Below are positions 1-9,495 of a DNA stretch of 64,000 nt, in pieces. The stretch is taken from NCBI GenBank assembly GCA_016720565.1, contig JADKKJ010000011.1, positions 868,001 to 932,000 on the forward strand, read 5' to 3'. Source of the stretch: Chitinophagaceae bacterium (GTDB lineage: Bacteria; Bacteroidota; Bacteroidia; Chitinophagales; Chitinophagaceae). The notes under the pieces are model-generated. The model was not told where the DNA came from. It did no database searches and saw nothing but the letters and a program-made list of their open reading frames with translations. Within the stretch, counting starts at the first letter, position 1. Every line of letters begins with the position of its first letter. A program made the position numbers and the translations under genes.

Positions 1-1026
1 AGGACAATTATATCCGCCGGGTGCTTTTCCTTTCCGGCTCTCGAGGTCAAGATGACCCATTTCATTCATCTTGCGAAGGCAATCACCAAAGAAATGACCC
101 AACTGGTCAAAACAGGTAATGGCCTTGTTGGTCAGTTCAACTCCGGTTTTAAAAGGACGAAGCGGTTCGGTACCTGCGGGCTCTGCTTCTACATCCCAGG
201 GGCGCAGATCATCCAAACCCAGTCTTTTCTTTTTGGTTTCATAGATCTTATCTACCAAAGGCAGTACATAAAGCTGAACCGCCTCATGAAAACGGAAACA
301 TTCTTCTTTATTATAGTCAAAGCGGCCCAGTTCTACAAAACGGAAATCCCGGAAGTTCTCAAAACCCGCGTTGATCGCGATCTGTTGCCTTTTCTGAAGC
401 AGTTGAGTATACAACTCATTCAATGCTCCTTTATCCTGCAATCTCCGGTCGCCGATCTTTCGCCAGGTCTCTTCTCTTAAAGAACGGTCGGGGTCTTCCA
501 GGAATTTTGCAGCCTGTTGCAGGGTGAATTCCTGGCCATTGATCTCTACGGTCATTTTACCGGCGATCATACCAAACTGCTGCTGCATTACATTTACTTC
601 TGCCTGTAGTTGAATATTCGTTTCCTGGAACAGGTCTATATTCTTTTTTACGTTGCGCAGGTAAGTAAAATATTTTTCAGGATCCAGTTTGTCCAGGAAT
701 GGAGAGCCCACCAGTTTGCGGTTAAGCTTATCCGACCAGGGTTGCATCTGCGGCTGGATCTCCATCATGAAGAAATTAAAAGACTCCTCCAGGGTTTTAT
801 TCTCCGTATCGCAGGTCATTTTGATCTGTCTCCAGCATACGTCTTCACTAACCACAGCTTCCAGTTCACTGGCATCTTTTAACCATTGTTGCAGATCTTC
901 CACATTGCGAATGGGCCTTGCATCCAGTTCAATGAAGAAAGGTTCCAGTGCACTCCAGTTTTCTACAGTAAAGTCCACGGGGAGATAGTGCCGGGGTAAC
1001 TTGCTGATATCGGCAGAATAATTCAT
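1..1026 (-). CDS. M3 family oligoendopeptidase (PepF-like), N-terminal part, cut by window edge
   Basis: Read on the minus strand from an ATG at 1026-1024 the frame stays open to base 1, so only about the first 342 residues are present. The translation runs from MNYSADISKLPRHYLP to the stretch LESRKGKAPGGYN, which is the conserved segment just ahead of the zinc site in M3B oligoendopeptidases. The HExxH motif itself would lie beyond the left edge. Family members are cytoplasmic zinc metallopeptidases that cut short peptides left by the proteasome-like proteases. A purine-rich stretch precedes the ATG. It is followed upstream by the DUF5606 gene in the same direction with a 40-base gap, so the two may be cotranscribed. 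I am confident of the family from the conserved core; the exact subfamily is inferred. Confidence 0.85.
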   Translation of the reverse strand, partial: MNYSADISKLPRHYLPVDFTVENWSALEPFFIELDARPIRNVEDLQQWLKDASELEAVVSEDVCWRQIKMTCDTENKTLEESFNFFMMEIQPQMQPWSDKLNRKLVGSPFLDKLDPEKYFTYLRNVKKNIDLFQETNIQLQAEVNVMQQQFGMIAGKMTVEINGQEFTLQQAAKFLEDPDRSLREETWRKIGDRRLQDKGALNELYTQLLQKRQQIAINAGFENFRDFRFVELGRFDYNKEECFRFHEAVQLYVLPLVDKIYETKKKRLGLDDLRPWDVEAEPAGTEPLRPFKTGVELTNKAITCFDQLGHFFGDCLRKMNEMGHLDLESRKGKAPGGYNCP

Positions 1027-1066
1027 AGATCCTCCTTTTGATAGATTAATAAAGATCCCGGAAGGC

Positions 1067-1549
1067 TTATTCAGCTTTCTTCTTACGGGTCTTTTTGGCG
1101 GGGGCGGGCTCAGCGGGCTTTTCTTCCACTACTGGTGCTGCTTCTTCCTGTTCTTCTTCGGGAACTTCGGAGAGTTTGATCTCTATTTCATTCTTTTGAA
1201 GTACGGCGAACCATTTCACCATTTTCTTCATGTCGCTGGCATAGACTCTTTCAAAATCCATGTCAGGATATGTTTTCTCGAAATATTTTTTTACGGCCGC
1301 ACCATCTTTATCGTCGGGAAGGGAGCCTCCCGCTTTGGTCATGGCGTTGAAAACCTCCACCAGGTTCACGTTTTCGCCGGTGGTATACACTTCGATGCTT
1401 TCCAGGTGGGAAAAATTGTGAACCCTGCTGGAAACGAATTTCGTTGTTTGGTCGTCCAGAGATCGGACGATCGCCCCATCGGTCTTGCTGTTGAGTAATT
1501 CGTACAATCCGGGAAGACCGGTCACGGCCACTAATTTGCTGTATTCCAT
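1067..1549 (-). CDS. DUF5606 domain protein
   Basis: A 160-residue soluble protein beginning MEYSKLVAVTGLPGLYEL. The first ~120 residues match what I know of DUF5606, a family found almost only in Bacteroidota, with no established function. The last ~35 residues are rich in Glu, Pro, Ala and Lys (EEKPAEPAPAKKTRKKKAE), a low-complexity basic tail that could bind nucleic acid or simply be disordered; that is inference. There is no signal peptide or membrane segment. It sits upstream of the M3 peptidase in the same direction, a pairing that may be an operon. The start is the only ATG that keeps the conserved N-terminus. Confidence 0.8.
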   Translation of the reverse strand: MEYSKLVAVTGLPGLYELLNSKTDGAIVRSLDDQTTKFVSSRVHNFSHLESIEVYTTGENVNLVEVFNAMTKAGGSLPDDKDGAAVKKYFEKTYPDMDFERVYASDMKKMVKWFAVLQKNEIEIKLSEVPEEEQEEAAPVVEEKPAEPAPAKKTRKKKAE

Positions 1550-1680
1550 AGTATCTTTATAACTCGTTTAGGGCTTGCAAGATACGGTAATATGACGAAA
1601 GGCTGGGAGGGCGAATGTTTTTAGGGCTGGTAACGTCTTATATAATTAGCCATTCATTCGTAACTAATAAAAAATAAAAC

Positions 1681-2088
1681 ATGAAAAGGATTTCTTTAAT
1701 GATCATTGCCGGATTGGCCTTTGGCCTGGTAACCAATGCACAGGGCGGCGGCGGTGGGTTTGCCCGTCGTACACCCGAAGAGAGAGTAGCGGTTATCCAT
1801 GCCAAAATAGACAGCGCCTTTAAACTGGACGCTAAGAAAATGGCTACCCTGGACACAGCCCTGGTGGCACTGAACCGCGCCCAGGATAAGAAAAGGGAAG
1901 AGCTGATGGCCGGTGGACAGCCTGACAGGGAGACCTTTATGGCAGAAATGAAAAAATTCTCTGATGCCCAGGATGAGATCATGAAAGCAGTGCTTTCTGC
2001 TGATCAATACACTATCTGGAAAGAGCAGATCCAGCCTTCCATGCGCCCAAGCCGTGGTCCCGGTGGCGGCGGTGGTGGAAACCGTTAA
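1681..2088 (+). CDS. small secreted Gly-rich protein, Spy/CpxP-like in layout
   Basis: A 135-residue protein with a clear signal peptide (MKRISLMIIAGLAFGLVTNAQ), a Gly-rich stretch just after cleavage and another at the C-terminus (RGPGGGGGGNR). The middle ~90 residues are charged and predicted helical, with a run LDAKKMATLDTALVALNRA and the ending motif LSADQYTIWKEQ. This layout (secreted, short, helical, ending near an 'L...Q...' motif) resembles periplasmic LTXXQ/Spy-type proteins, but I see no diagnostic LTxxQ pair, so the function is not assigned. The gene is single, with its own strong terminator directly downstream. Confidence 0.6.
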   Translation: MKRISLMIIAGLAFGLVTNAQGGGGGFARRTPEERVAVIHAKIDSAFKLDAKKMATLDTALVALNRAQDKKREELMAGGQPDRETFMAEMKKFSDAQDEIMKAVLSADQYTIWKEQIQPSMRPSRGPGGGGGGNR

Positions 2089-2107
2089 AATTAAAACTGA
2101 TCATAGT

Positions 2108-2140
2108 AAGGTCCGCCCGAAAAGGCGGACCTTTTATTTA
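2108..2140 (+). terminator. rho-independent terminator
   Basis: Stem AAGGTCCGCC / GGCGGACCTT with a short loop, followed by TTTATTTA. It lies 20 bases after the stop of the small secreted protein and would end its transcript. Confidence 0.85.
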
Positions 2141-2204
2141 TAGAAAGGAAGGTTTTATCTTGCCGCAAATTGAAACCCCGGATCAATTCCCTTAAAAAGT
2201 TAAA

Positions 2205-2690
2205 ATGAAATCATTTTTTTTCTTGCTGCTGCTCCTGGTTACCCTTGCCGGATTCAACTATTCCCCCCATTTGCCGGAAGATAAAATAAGCCAGTTCAAA
2301 TGGTTGATCGGTACCTGGTCGGCAAATAACAGCGAGGGAAGGATCATAGAGACCTGGCTTCCCATGAATGATAGTTTATACAGCGGACAGGGAACTATGT
2401 TCAGGAAGACCACCGAAACCGTATCATTGGGCAATTCGCAATTTCAGCGCCGCCGCTCCGATTATTATTTTACACCGGCTAATTCTACCATTGAGTATAA
2501 GGTGGTGAACATGAGCAAGACCAGCTTTGTGGCAGAAAACAAGAGCGCCAGCTACCCTAAGAAGATCAGCTATATTCTTTTCAAAAAAGACTCATTGCAT
2601 ACCATCTGGGAAGGCGGATCGGAAAAAAGGAAAGACCTTTATTTCGGTCGGGTGAAAAAAGCCGTACCAGAGGTGAAAAAAGGGAAATAA
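2205..2690 (+). CDS. DUF6265-like secreted protein
   Basis: A 161-residue protein with an N-terminal signal peptide (MKSFFFLLLLLVTLAGF). The segment FKWLIGTWSANNSEGRIIETW is the hallmark opening of the DUF6265 family, a lipocalin-like beta-barrel fold with no proven role. The C-terminal part keeps alternating beta-strand character (YILFKKDSLHTIWEGG). Likely periplasmic. It precedes the DUF1801 gene by 14 bases on the same strand, so the two probably share a transcript, although one is exported and the other is not. Confidence 0.6.
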   Translation: MKSFFFLLLLLVTLAGFNYSPHLPEDKISQFKWLIGTWSANNSEGRIIETWLPMNDSLYSGQGTMFRKTTETVSLGNSQFQRRRSDYYFTPANSTIEYKVVNMSKTSFVAENKSASYPKKISYILFKKDSLHTIWEGGSEKRKDLYFGRVKKAVPEVKKGK

Positions 2691-2704
2691 TTAAAAAATT
2701 ATTT

Positions 2705-3157
2705 ATGCCAGCAACGGTAGAAGAATACATTGCCTCCCTGCCTGAAGACCGCAGGACCATCATGGAAAAACTCCGTAAACTGTTCAAAAAAAACCTGCCC
2801 AAGGGTTTTGAAGAATGTATTTCCTATGGAGTGATCGGTTATGTTGTGCCCCATAGCTTTTATCCAAAAGGCTATCATTGCGATCCAAAACTTCCGCTTC
2901 CATTTATAGCCCTGGCTTCTAAGAAAAATTTCATCTCCATACATTATATGGGTATGTATGGCGACCAGGCCATGACCAAATGGTTCCAGGATGAACATAA
3001 AAAAGCCTCTCCTAAAAAACTGGATATGGGCGCTGCCTGTATCCGGTATAAAAAAGAGGAGGATATTCCCTTTGACCTGCTGGCGACGCTGGCAAAGAAG
3101 ATCAGCCCTAAACAATATGTAGACAGGGTAGAAAGTTACCTGAACAGGAAAAAATAA
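2705..3157 (+). CDS. DUF1801 domain protein (YdhG-like)
   Basis: A 150-residue cytoplasmic protein. The opening VEEYIASLPEDRRTIMEKLR, the SYGVIGY stretch and the FIALASKKNFISIHYMG block are the conserved parts of DUF1801 (YdhG/DUF1801 fold, related to frataxin-like small proteins). The family is of unknown function, with loose links to iron handling in Bacillus YdhG. Length fits the family. It lies 14 bases after the DUF6265-like gene and converges with the sterol desaturase gene, whose stop is 9 bases away. Confidence 0.75.
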   Translation: MPATVEEYIASLPEDRRTIMEKLRKLFKKNLPKGFEECISYGVIGYVVPHSFYPKGYHCDPKLPLPFIALASKKNFISIHYMGMYGDQAMTKWFQDEHKKASPKKLDMGAACIRYKKEEDIPFDLLATLAKKISPKQYVDRVESYLNRKK

Positions 3158-3165
3158 GTAGTCTT

Positions 3166-3933
3166 TTATCCGGCCTGTATCTTCCTCGTTTTCACTTCTT
3201 CAAACCGCGCATCGTAATCATCGCGGATGGTTCCCATTATACGATCCCAGAACAGGAAATACAAACCATAATTCCCTTTGAAATACTGGTGATGCTGGTT
3301 ATGGTTCACGGAGGTGTTGATCCATTTTCCCAACCAGTGTTTATTAAATCCTTTCGGATAAAGCTCCCATCCTAAATGACCATACACGTTGTAAATGATC
3401 TGGAAAAGGAAGAAGAAGAAAAGATGGAAAAAATGTACCGGTATCAGGAAAACAAAGACCAGGAATATACTTCCCTCTATAACGGCCTCCAGAGGATGGA
3501 ATGCATAAGCGGCAAAAGGACTTGGGTTAGTTGATTTGTGGTGAACCAGGTGCACGAGCCGGAATACAGAAGGATGATGCATCAGCCGGTGCATCCAGTA
3601 AAAATAGGTATCGTGCATAAAGGCCATTATTGGAAAGGCCAGGAAAAACCAGCCCCGGCTATGCTGGTTGATATCGTAATAAAATTTTGTATGCTTTGCA
3701 ATGGAGGGTGTACCCAATACCATAGCGGGGATGAAGGCCATTACGAAAATGGTAAGAACGGAAAAGCCGATCTCCCTTGCATAATCCAGTGTTCGTGGAA
3801 ATTTCTGCTGTATTTTCTTACCCGCGATGGAGTGTTTTAAAAATACATAGGCCAGTAAAAAAGCAATACTGGCGATGATCATATAACGGCTTCCAACCAG
3901 CCAAACATCTTTAAAATAGTGGGTCCAGTTCAT
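3166..3933 (-). CDS. sterol desaturase / fatty acid hydroxylase family protein
   Basis: A 255-residue integral membrane protein. It has the di-iron histidine clusters of the fatty acid hydroxylase superfamily: HDTYFYWMHRLMHH, then HLVHHKS, then NHNQHHQY near the C-terminus. At least four hydrophobic segments surround them. Members hydroxylate or desaturate lipids, sterols or carotenoids using O2 and a di-iron centre; the substrate here cannot be told from sequence. It lies 8 bases downstream of polA in the same direction, so it may be read from the polA transcript. Length and motif order are normal for the family. Confidence 0.85.
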   Translation of the reverse strand: MNWTHYFKDVWLVGSRYMIIASIAFLLAYVFLKHSIAGKKIQQKFPRTLDYAREIGFSVLTIFVMAFIPAMVLGTPSIAKHTKFYYDINQHSRGWFFLAFPIMAFMHDTYFYWMHRLMHHPSVFRLVHLVHHKSTNPSPFAAYAFHPLEAVIEGSIFLVFVFLIPVHFFHLFFFFLFQIIYNVYGHLGWELYPKGFNKHWLGKWINTSVNHNQHHQYFKGNYGLYFLFWDRIMGTIRDDYDARFEEVKTRKIQAG

Positions 3934-3941
3934 AATAAGAT

Positions 3942-6779
3942 TTAATGGGCTTCCAGCCAGTTATTTCCCTGTCCGCATTCTGCCAGTACTGGCACATCAT
4001 TAGGAAGAGGAAGGGCCGATTGCATACACTCTAAAACAAGTGGCCTTAATTCTTCCAGTTCCTCTTTTAAAACATCAAACACCAGTTCATCATGCACCTG
4101 CAGCAGCATGCGGCTTTTCATATGTTGTTTTTTCATGGCCGCATGCACTTTCTGCATGGCCAGTTTGATCATATCGGCTGCTGATCCCTGGATAGGAGAG
4201 TTGATGGCATTTCTTTCAGCAAAACCACGAACGGTAAAATTTGCGGAGTTGATATCCCTCAGCCATCGCTTGCGTCCCATCAGGGTTTCAACATAACCAT
4301 GTTCCCTGGCGAAATTGATGGTTTCATCCATATATTTCTGTATACCCGGAAACTGTTTTTTATAATTTTCAATGATCTCTTTTGCCTCTGTACGGGAGAT
4401 GCCCAGGTTATCGGCCAGTCCGAATGCGCCCTGTCCGTAGATAATTCCAAAATTCACGCTTTTAGCCTTGTATCTCATCTCTTTGGTCACATCGCTTTCT
4501 TCAATATTATACACTTTGGCTGCCGTGGCGGTATGGATATCTGTTCCTTTTCGGAAGGCCTCGCACATATTTGGATCGGCGCTGATGGAAGCCACGATGC
4601 GAAGTTCTATTTGGGAATAGTCGGCAGATAATAAAACATGCTTATCATCCCTTGGTACAAATGCTTTTCGGATCTCTTTACCCCGGTCGGTCCTTACAGG
4701 TATATTCTGCAGGTTAGGGTTATTGCTGGATAACCTTCCTGTAACGGCCACGGCCTGCGCATAACTGGTATGTACCCTTCCTGTTCTTTTGTTGATCATT
4801 TCGGGCAGTGCATCCACATAGGTGGAACGTAATTTGGTCAGCTCCCGGAAAGTAAGGATATCGTCTACGATCTGGTGACCTTTTGCCGCCAGTTTCAGTA
4901 GTACATCTTCACCGGTTTGATACTGGCCCGTCTTGGTTTTTTTGGCCGAAGGATCCAGTAATAATTTATCGAACAGCACTTCACCTAATTGTTTTGGCGA
5001 GGCGAGGTTGAAACGAACACCGGCCTGTTTGTAAACACTTTCTTCCGCTTTTTTTGCTTCGATCTCCAGCTCTTTGGAATATACATTCAGGAAATGCTCG
5101 TCTACCCTTATCCCTTCAAATTCCATATCCACCAATACTTTCACCAATGGGTTTTCCACTTCGTTGAAAACCTTCTCTACCTGTTTTTCTTTGAGCAGGG
5201 GAACAAAGACCTGTTTTAACTGCAGTGTTATATCGGCATCTTCGGCTGCATAATCTTTTATTTTTTCAATGGCCACATCGCGCATGGTTCCCTGGCCTTT
5301 CCCTTTTTTGCCTATCAGTTCCTCTATATGCACCGGCTCATAACCAAGGTATCTTTCACTGAGCACATCCATACCACGTTTGCCATCCGGATCAATTACA
5401 TAATGGGCCAGCATGGTATCAAAAACATCCCCTGCGAATTCTATTCCATACCATTTTAATATCAGCAGGTCGTACTTCGTATTTTGCCCTATCCATATTT
5501 TGGAAGGATCATTGAATAATGTAGTGAACAGCGCCAGTATTTTTTTAGTGGCTTCTTCTTCTGCCGGGCAGGGAATATACCAGGCCTGTCCGGCTCTTAC
5601 TGAGAAGCTCAATCCCACCAGCTCGGCCGCATTGGCATCAATAGAAGTGGTCTCCGTATCAAAACAGATCTCTTTATGGCTCTTTAATTCTTTTACCAGT
5701 TCGATGATCTCTGTCTCGGTTTCCAGTGCCAGATAATGATGATCCGTATTATTAATGTTCCTGGTGGCCGCTGGTATGTCGGCTTCATCATCTGATGTAA
5801 TAACCGGTGCTGGGGCAGGGGCTGCCTCAATGATATTCCCGAAAAGATCGGTCTGTACACCCTGCGGGATCTCTTTTTCTATCACTGTTTGCCGGGCGAT
5901 AGGAAGTTCTTCGCCTAATAATCTTTTGGCAAGGGTCTTGAATTCAAGTTCTGTAAAGATCTCTTTCAGTTTTTCTTTATCCCAATCCTTCAGTTTGAAA
6001 TTCTCTTCATGAAATTCTACGGGGACATTGGTAATGATGGTAGCCAGTTTTTTTGAGAGGATGGCCATTTCTTTTCCCTTCCTTACTTTTTCACCCATGG
6101 CCCCTTTGATCGAATCCGCATTTTCAAGTGTTTTTTCCAGTGACCCGTATTCCGCGATAAATTTCGCAGCGGTCTTTTCACCAACACCTGGAATACCCGG
6201 AATATTATCGACTGCATCACCCATCATGGAAAGAATATCCACTACCTGGCTTACATCCTGGATATTCCATTTGGCACAGACCTCGGCAGGACCCATGATC
6301 TCTACATCCCCACCCTGGTAGGCGGGTTTATAGATCTTTACTTTTTCAGTCACCAGCTGGCCATAATCCTTATCGGGTGTGACCATGAACACTTCATAGC
6401 CGGCTTTTTCGGCCTGTATGCTGAGGGTGCCGATCACATCATCTGCCTCAAAGCCATCTTTAGAGATGATCGGGATATTAAAACCTTCGATGATGCGGAA
6501 AATATCAGGTACGGCGGCACGAATATCTTCCGGTGTTTCCTGGCGGTTTGCTTTATAATCGGCGAAGTCAGTATGGCGTTCAGTAGGGGCAGCCGTATCG
6601 AAGCAAACGGCCATATGGGAGGGCTTCTGTTTATTGATCAATTCCACCAGGGCATTGGTAAAACCAAACTGGGCATTGGTATTCTTTCCTTTGGAAGTGA
6701 TACGGGGTGCTCTAATCAGGGCATAGTAGGCCCGGAAGACCAGCGCATAGGCATCAAGCAAAAAAACTCTTTTTTCCAT
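3942..6779 (-). CDS. polA: DNA polymerase I
   Basis: A 945-residue protein of normal length for family A polymerases. Residues 1 to ~290 form the 5' nuclease domain. A 3'-5' exonuclease domain follows, with the first acidic motif FDTETTSID near residue 371, so proofreading looks intact (many bacteria have lost it). The polymerase domain carries motif A (LSADYSQIELRI, near residue 720), motif B (KSVNFGIIYGQG) and motif C (QVHDELVF, near residue 893). It fills gaps in repair and removes RNA primers in the cytoplasm. An insertion rich in Ala/Pro between the 5' nuclease and exonuclease domains (EAAPAPAPVITSD) is a flexible linker. Confidence 0.97.
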   Translation of the reverse strand: MEKRVFLLDAYALVFRAYYALIRAPRITSKGKNTNAQFGFTNALVELINKQKPSHMAVCFDTAAPTERHTDFADYKANRQETPEDIRAAVPDIFRIIEGFNIPIISKDGFEADDVIGTLSIQAEKAGYEVFMVTPDKDYGQLVTEKVKIYKPAYQGGDVEIMGPAEVCAKWNIQDVSQVVDILSMMGDAVDNIPGIPGVGEKTAAKFIAEYGSLEKTLENADSIKGAMGEKVRKGKEMAILSKKLATIITNVPVEFHEENFKLKDWDKEKLKEIFTELEFKTLAKRLLGEELPIARQTVIEKEIPQGVQTDLFGNIIEAAPAPAPVITSDDEADIPAATRNINNTDHHYLALETETEIIELVKELKSHKEICFDTETTSIDANAAELVGLSFSVRAGQAWYIPCPAEEEATKKILALFTTLFNDPSKIWIGQNTKYDLLILKWYGIEFAGDVFDTMLAHYVIDPDGKRGMDVLSERYLGYEPVHIEELIGKKGKGQGTMRDVAIEKIKDYAAEDADITLQLKQVFVPLLKEKQVEKVFNEVENPLVKVLVDMEFEGIRVDEHFLNVYSKELEIEAKKAEESVYKQAGVRFNLASPKQLGEVLFDKLLLDPSAKKTKTGQYQTGEDVLLKLAAKGHQIVDDILTFRELTKLRSTYVDALPEMINKRTGRVHTSYAQAVAVTGRLSSNNPNLQNIPVRTDRGKEIRKAFVPRDDKHVLLSADYSQIELRIVASISADPNMCEAFRKGTDIHTATAAKVYNIEESDVTKEMRYKAKSVNFGIIYGQGAFGLADNLGISRTEAKEIIENYKKQFPGIQKYMDETINFAREHGYVETLMGRKRWLRDINSANFTVRGFAERNAINSPIQGSAADMIKLAMQKVHAAMKKQHMKSRMLLQVHDELVFDVLKEELEELRPLVLECMQSALPLPNDVPVLAECGQGNNWLEAH

Positions 6780-6830
6780 GCCCCTAAGTTAAGTGATGTC
6801 TTTAGTTTATGATTAAGTCATCAGGGGCAT

Positions 6831-6866
6831 AAAAAAGGCTATCCGTGATTTTAACTACAGATAGCC
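6831..6866 (-). terminator. rho-independent terminator (minus strand)
   Basis: On the minus strand GGCTATC pairs with GATAGCC across a 16-base loop and is followed by six T. It lies between the small membrane protein gene at 6911-7183 and polA, so it would end the former. A second weaker hairpin (TATCCTT/AAGGATA, 6869-6896) sits just before it. Confidence 0.75.
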
Positions 6867-6910
6867 AGTTATCCTTAGTTTTCAAACAAAGGATAGCATA
6901 AATATTTTAC

Positions 6911-7183
6911 TTAGTTGATCGAAAGCTTCAATGCAGCCGTTGTTTTTTCTTCTTCTGCTTTTATTTCTTTGGAAGCCGGAGCAATGATCACGGTTGTTTT
7001 TTGGGGTTGCTGAGGGGTGTTATCCACCAGAACTGTACCACCGAAAGCGGTTGAATTTTGTTTGGCCTGCTCGGTCTCAATAGCCATGGGTTGTTTGTCT
7101 TTGTGAATGAAATTCAGGTAAAGAGCAAAGAACAGCAGGTTGAAAGCAAAGAAGTTAACGATTTTACGTACGCGCCTTTTCAT
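6911..7183 (-). CDS. hypothetical small membrane-anchored protein
   Basis: A 90-residue protein if started at the ATG at 7183 (MKRRVRKIVNFFAFNLLFFALYLNF). An upstream in-frame ATG at 7243 would add 20 residues with no hydrophobic start, so the inner one is preferred. Residues 8-26 form one membrane segment preceded by a basic run; the rest is polar and Thr/Ala/Lys-rich, so it would be anchored with the tail outside the cytoplasm or remain a signal-anchored peptide. I do not recognise a family. It is flanked by terminators and probably monocistronic. Confidence 0.6.
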   Translation of the reverse strand: MKRRVRKIVNFFAFNLLFFALYLNFIHKDKQPMAIETEQAKQNSTAFGGTVLVDNTPQQPQKTTVIIAPASKEIKAEEEKTTAALKLSIN

Positions 7184-7341
7184 AATAATTGGATTTTGAT
7201 GGTTTTCTATTGATAATTGGATCGTGTTCGAATCTGAATGCAAACTACATCCACTTAGTTTCTATTGCAAAGAATGGCTATGTGTAATTGTCTAAATCGG
7301 GCGGTTTTACTTTACGGGGGTACGTATGTTTACGATATGCC

Positions 7342-7369
7342 AGCGGCTGGCAGCCAGGGGCTGGCCGCT
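7342..7369. repeat. GC-rich nested inverted repeat
   Basis: AGCGGC and GCCGCT form the outer arms, with CAGCC/GGCTG inside, giving a compact GC-rich hairpin in an otherwise moderate-GC region. It lies 15 bases downstream of the uvrB stop and could act as its terminator or processing site, although no T-run follows it on the minus strand. Confidence 0.5.
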
Positions 7370-7383
7370 AGCCAGATTCACTT

Positions 7384-9423
7384 TCACTTCTTAAATCCTT
7401 CCAACGTCTTCTGTAAAAGGAACATCTCATCCCTAAGCCTTGCAGCCTCCATAAAATCCAGATCCCGCGCAGCCTTCTCCATTATTTTCTTAGTAGAAGC
7501 AATGGCCTTTTCCAATTGAGGGATGGTCTGGTAATCAGTTTGCTCTTCTGCTACCATTGGCACCAGGTCCTGGTCGGGGGCTACCGAGTTTGGATCGGCA
7601 GGATCATATCCTTTAATATCCAGCACCGAGGTTTGCGCAAAAATATCATTCATGGTCTTGCTGATGGTTCGGGGGGTGATATTATGCTTATTATTAAACT
7701 CTACCTGTTTTTCCCTTCTGCGATTGGTCTCATCGATGGTACGCTGCATACTTTCAGTCATCTTATCCGCATAAAATATCACGCGGCCATCTACATTCCT
7801 TGCCGCGCGACCAGCGGTTTGGGTAAGCGATTTTTCATTTCTCAGGAATCCTTCTTTATCGGCATCCAGGATAGCTACCAGCGATACCTCCGGAAGATCA
7901 AGCCCTTCCCTCAATAAGTTCACTCCCACCAGCACGTCGATCTTTCCAAGGCGGAGTTCTCGCAGGATCTCTATACGGTCAAGGGTATGCACCTCGCTGT
8001 GTATATATTTTGATTTGATATTAATACGATGGAGGTATTTGTCCATTTCCTCGGCCATTCGTTTGGTAAGGGTGGTCACAAGAATTCGATCCCCTTTTTT
8101 TACGGTCTTATCGATCTCATCCAGCAGGTCATCGATCTGGTTCACGCTGGGCCTTATCTCGATAGGAGGATCCAATAAACCAGTGGGCCTTACCACCTGC
8201 TCCACTACAATACCTCCGCATTTCTCCAGTTCATAATCATCCGGCGTAGCCGAAACAAAAATGGTTTGGTTGGTGAGGTTCTCAAATTCATGGAAATTCA
8301 AAGGCCGGTTATCCAATGCGGAAGGAAGGCGGAAACCATAATCTACCAGTACCAGTTTGCGGCTCCGGTCGCCGCCATACATACCACTTACCTGTGGAAT
8401 GGTCTGGTGACTTTCATCGATCACCATCAGGTAGTCTTTGGGAAAATAATCCAGCAAACAGAATGGCCGGGTGCCGGGAAGGCGGCGGTCGAAGAAACGG
8501 GAATAATTCTCAATGCCATTGCAATAACCCAGCTCGCGGATCATTTCAATATCATAGTTCACCCTTTCACCCAATCGCTGGGCTTCTATATATTTTCCCT
8601 GTGATTTAAAATAGTCAACCTGGGCATTCACTTCATCCTGTATCTCATAGATCACCTGCTGCAGACTGTCTTTAGAGGCCACGTAAAGATTGGCAGGGAA
8701 AATGGCTGCGTTCTCCATCAGGCCAATACGTTTGCTGCTTACCACATCAATAGATTCGATCTCTTCGATCTCATCACCAAAAAAGGTGACACGATATCCA
8801 TAATCAACATAGGGAAGGTTAATATCGATGGTATCTCCTTTTACGCGAAAACTTCCGCGGTTAAAATCGATGGTTGTTCTGTTATATAAAGAATTGACCA
8901 GGGAATGCAGGAAACCCTGGCGGGAAATGGTCTGCCCTTTATGTATTCGAATGATCCCATTCTCATAATCGGTGGGGTTTCCCATACCATAGATACAGCT
9001 TACCGAGGCTACCACGATGATATCCCTTCTGCCGCTTAGCAGGGAGGTGGTCGCCCTTAGCCTTAATTTATCCAGCTCTTCATTAATGCTCAGGTCCTTT
9101 TCAATATATACATCGGAAACAGGCATATAAGCCTCGGGCTGGTAATAATCATAATAAGAAACAAAATATTCCACTGCATTTTCAGGGAAGAATTGCCTGA
9201 ACTCTCCATAGAGCTGGGCCACCAGGGTCTTATTGTGCGTAAGCACCAATGTGGGCCTTTGAATTTCCTGGATCACATTAGCAATGGTAAAGGTTTTACC
9301 GCTACCTGTAACGCCAAGCAGGGTCTGGTAACGTTCTCCATTCAGCACTCCATCGGTGAGTTGACGTATCGCTTCCGGTTGATCGCCTGCTGCGGAATAA
9401 CTGGTATGTAATTTAAAAGACAT
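7384..9423 (-). CDS. uvrB: excinuclease ABC subunit UvrB
   Basis: A 679-residue protein, normal for UvrB, if started at MSFKLHTSYSAAGDQPEAI (ATG at 9423). The open frame runs 70 codons further upstream to 9633, but that part overlaps a plausible plus-strand gene and has no UvrB similarity. Walker A GVTGSGKT lies near residue 40, the beta-hairpin region contains YYDYYQPEAY, helicase motifs include DESHQT and the QTAGRAARN motif VI, and the C-terminal UVR motif (LEKAIAS...MEAARLRDEM) recruits UvrC. Cytoplasmic nucleotide excision repair: UvrB verifies the lesion loaded by UvrA. Confidence 0.97.
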   Translation of the reverse strand: MSFKLHTSYSAAGDQPEAIRQLTDGVLNGERYQTLLGVTGSGKTFTIANVIQEIQRPTLVLTHNKTLVAQLYGEFRQFFPENAVEYFVSYYDYYQPEAYMPVSDVYIEKDLSINEELDKLRLRATTSLLSGRRDIIVVASVSCIYGMGNPTDYENGIIRIHKGQTISRQGFLHSLVNSLYNRTTIDFNRGSFRVKGDTIDINLPYVDYGYRVTFFGDEIEEIESIDVVSSKRIGLMENAAIFPANLYVASKDSLQQVIYEIQDEVNAQVDYFKSQGKYIEAQRLGERVNYDIEMIRELGYCNGIENYSRFFDRRLPGTRPFCLLDYFPKDYLMVIDESHQTIPQVSGMYGGDRSRKLVLVDYGFRLPSALDNRPLNFHEFENLTNQTIFVSATPDDYELEKCGGIVVEQVVRPTGLLDPPIEIRPSVNQIDDLLDEIDKTVKKGDRILVTTLTKRMAEEMDKYLHRINIKSKYIHSEVHTLDRIEILRELRLGKIDVLVGVNLLREGLDLPEVSLVAILDADKEGFLRNEKSLTQTAGRAARNVDGRVIFYADKMTESMQRTIDETNRRREKQVEFNNKHNITPRTISKTMNDIFAQTSVLDIKGYDPADPNSVAPDQDLVPMVAEEQTDYQTIPQLEKAIASTKKIMEKAARDLDFMEAARLRDEMFLLQKTLEGFKK

Positions 9424-9495
9424 AGCGACCTGCAAATTACCTATTTGAAAACGGATAGCTATTACCAGAGCGGATAATTTTATATAAAATTTATT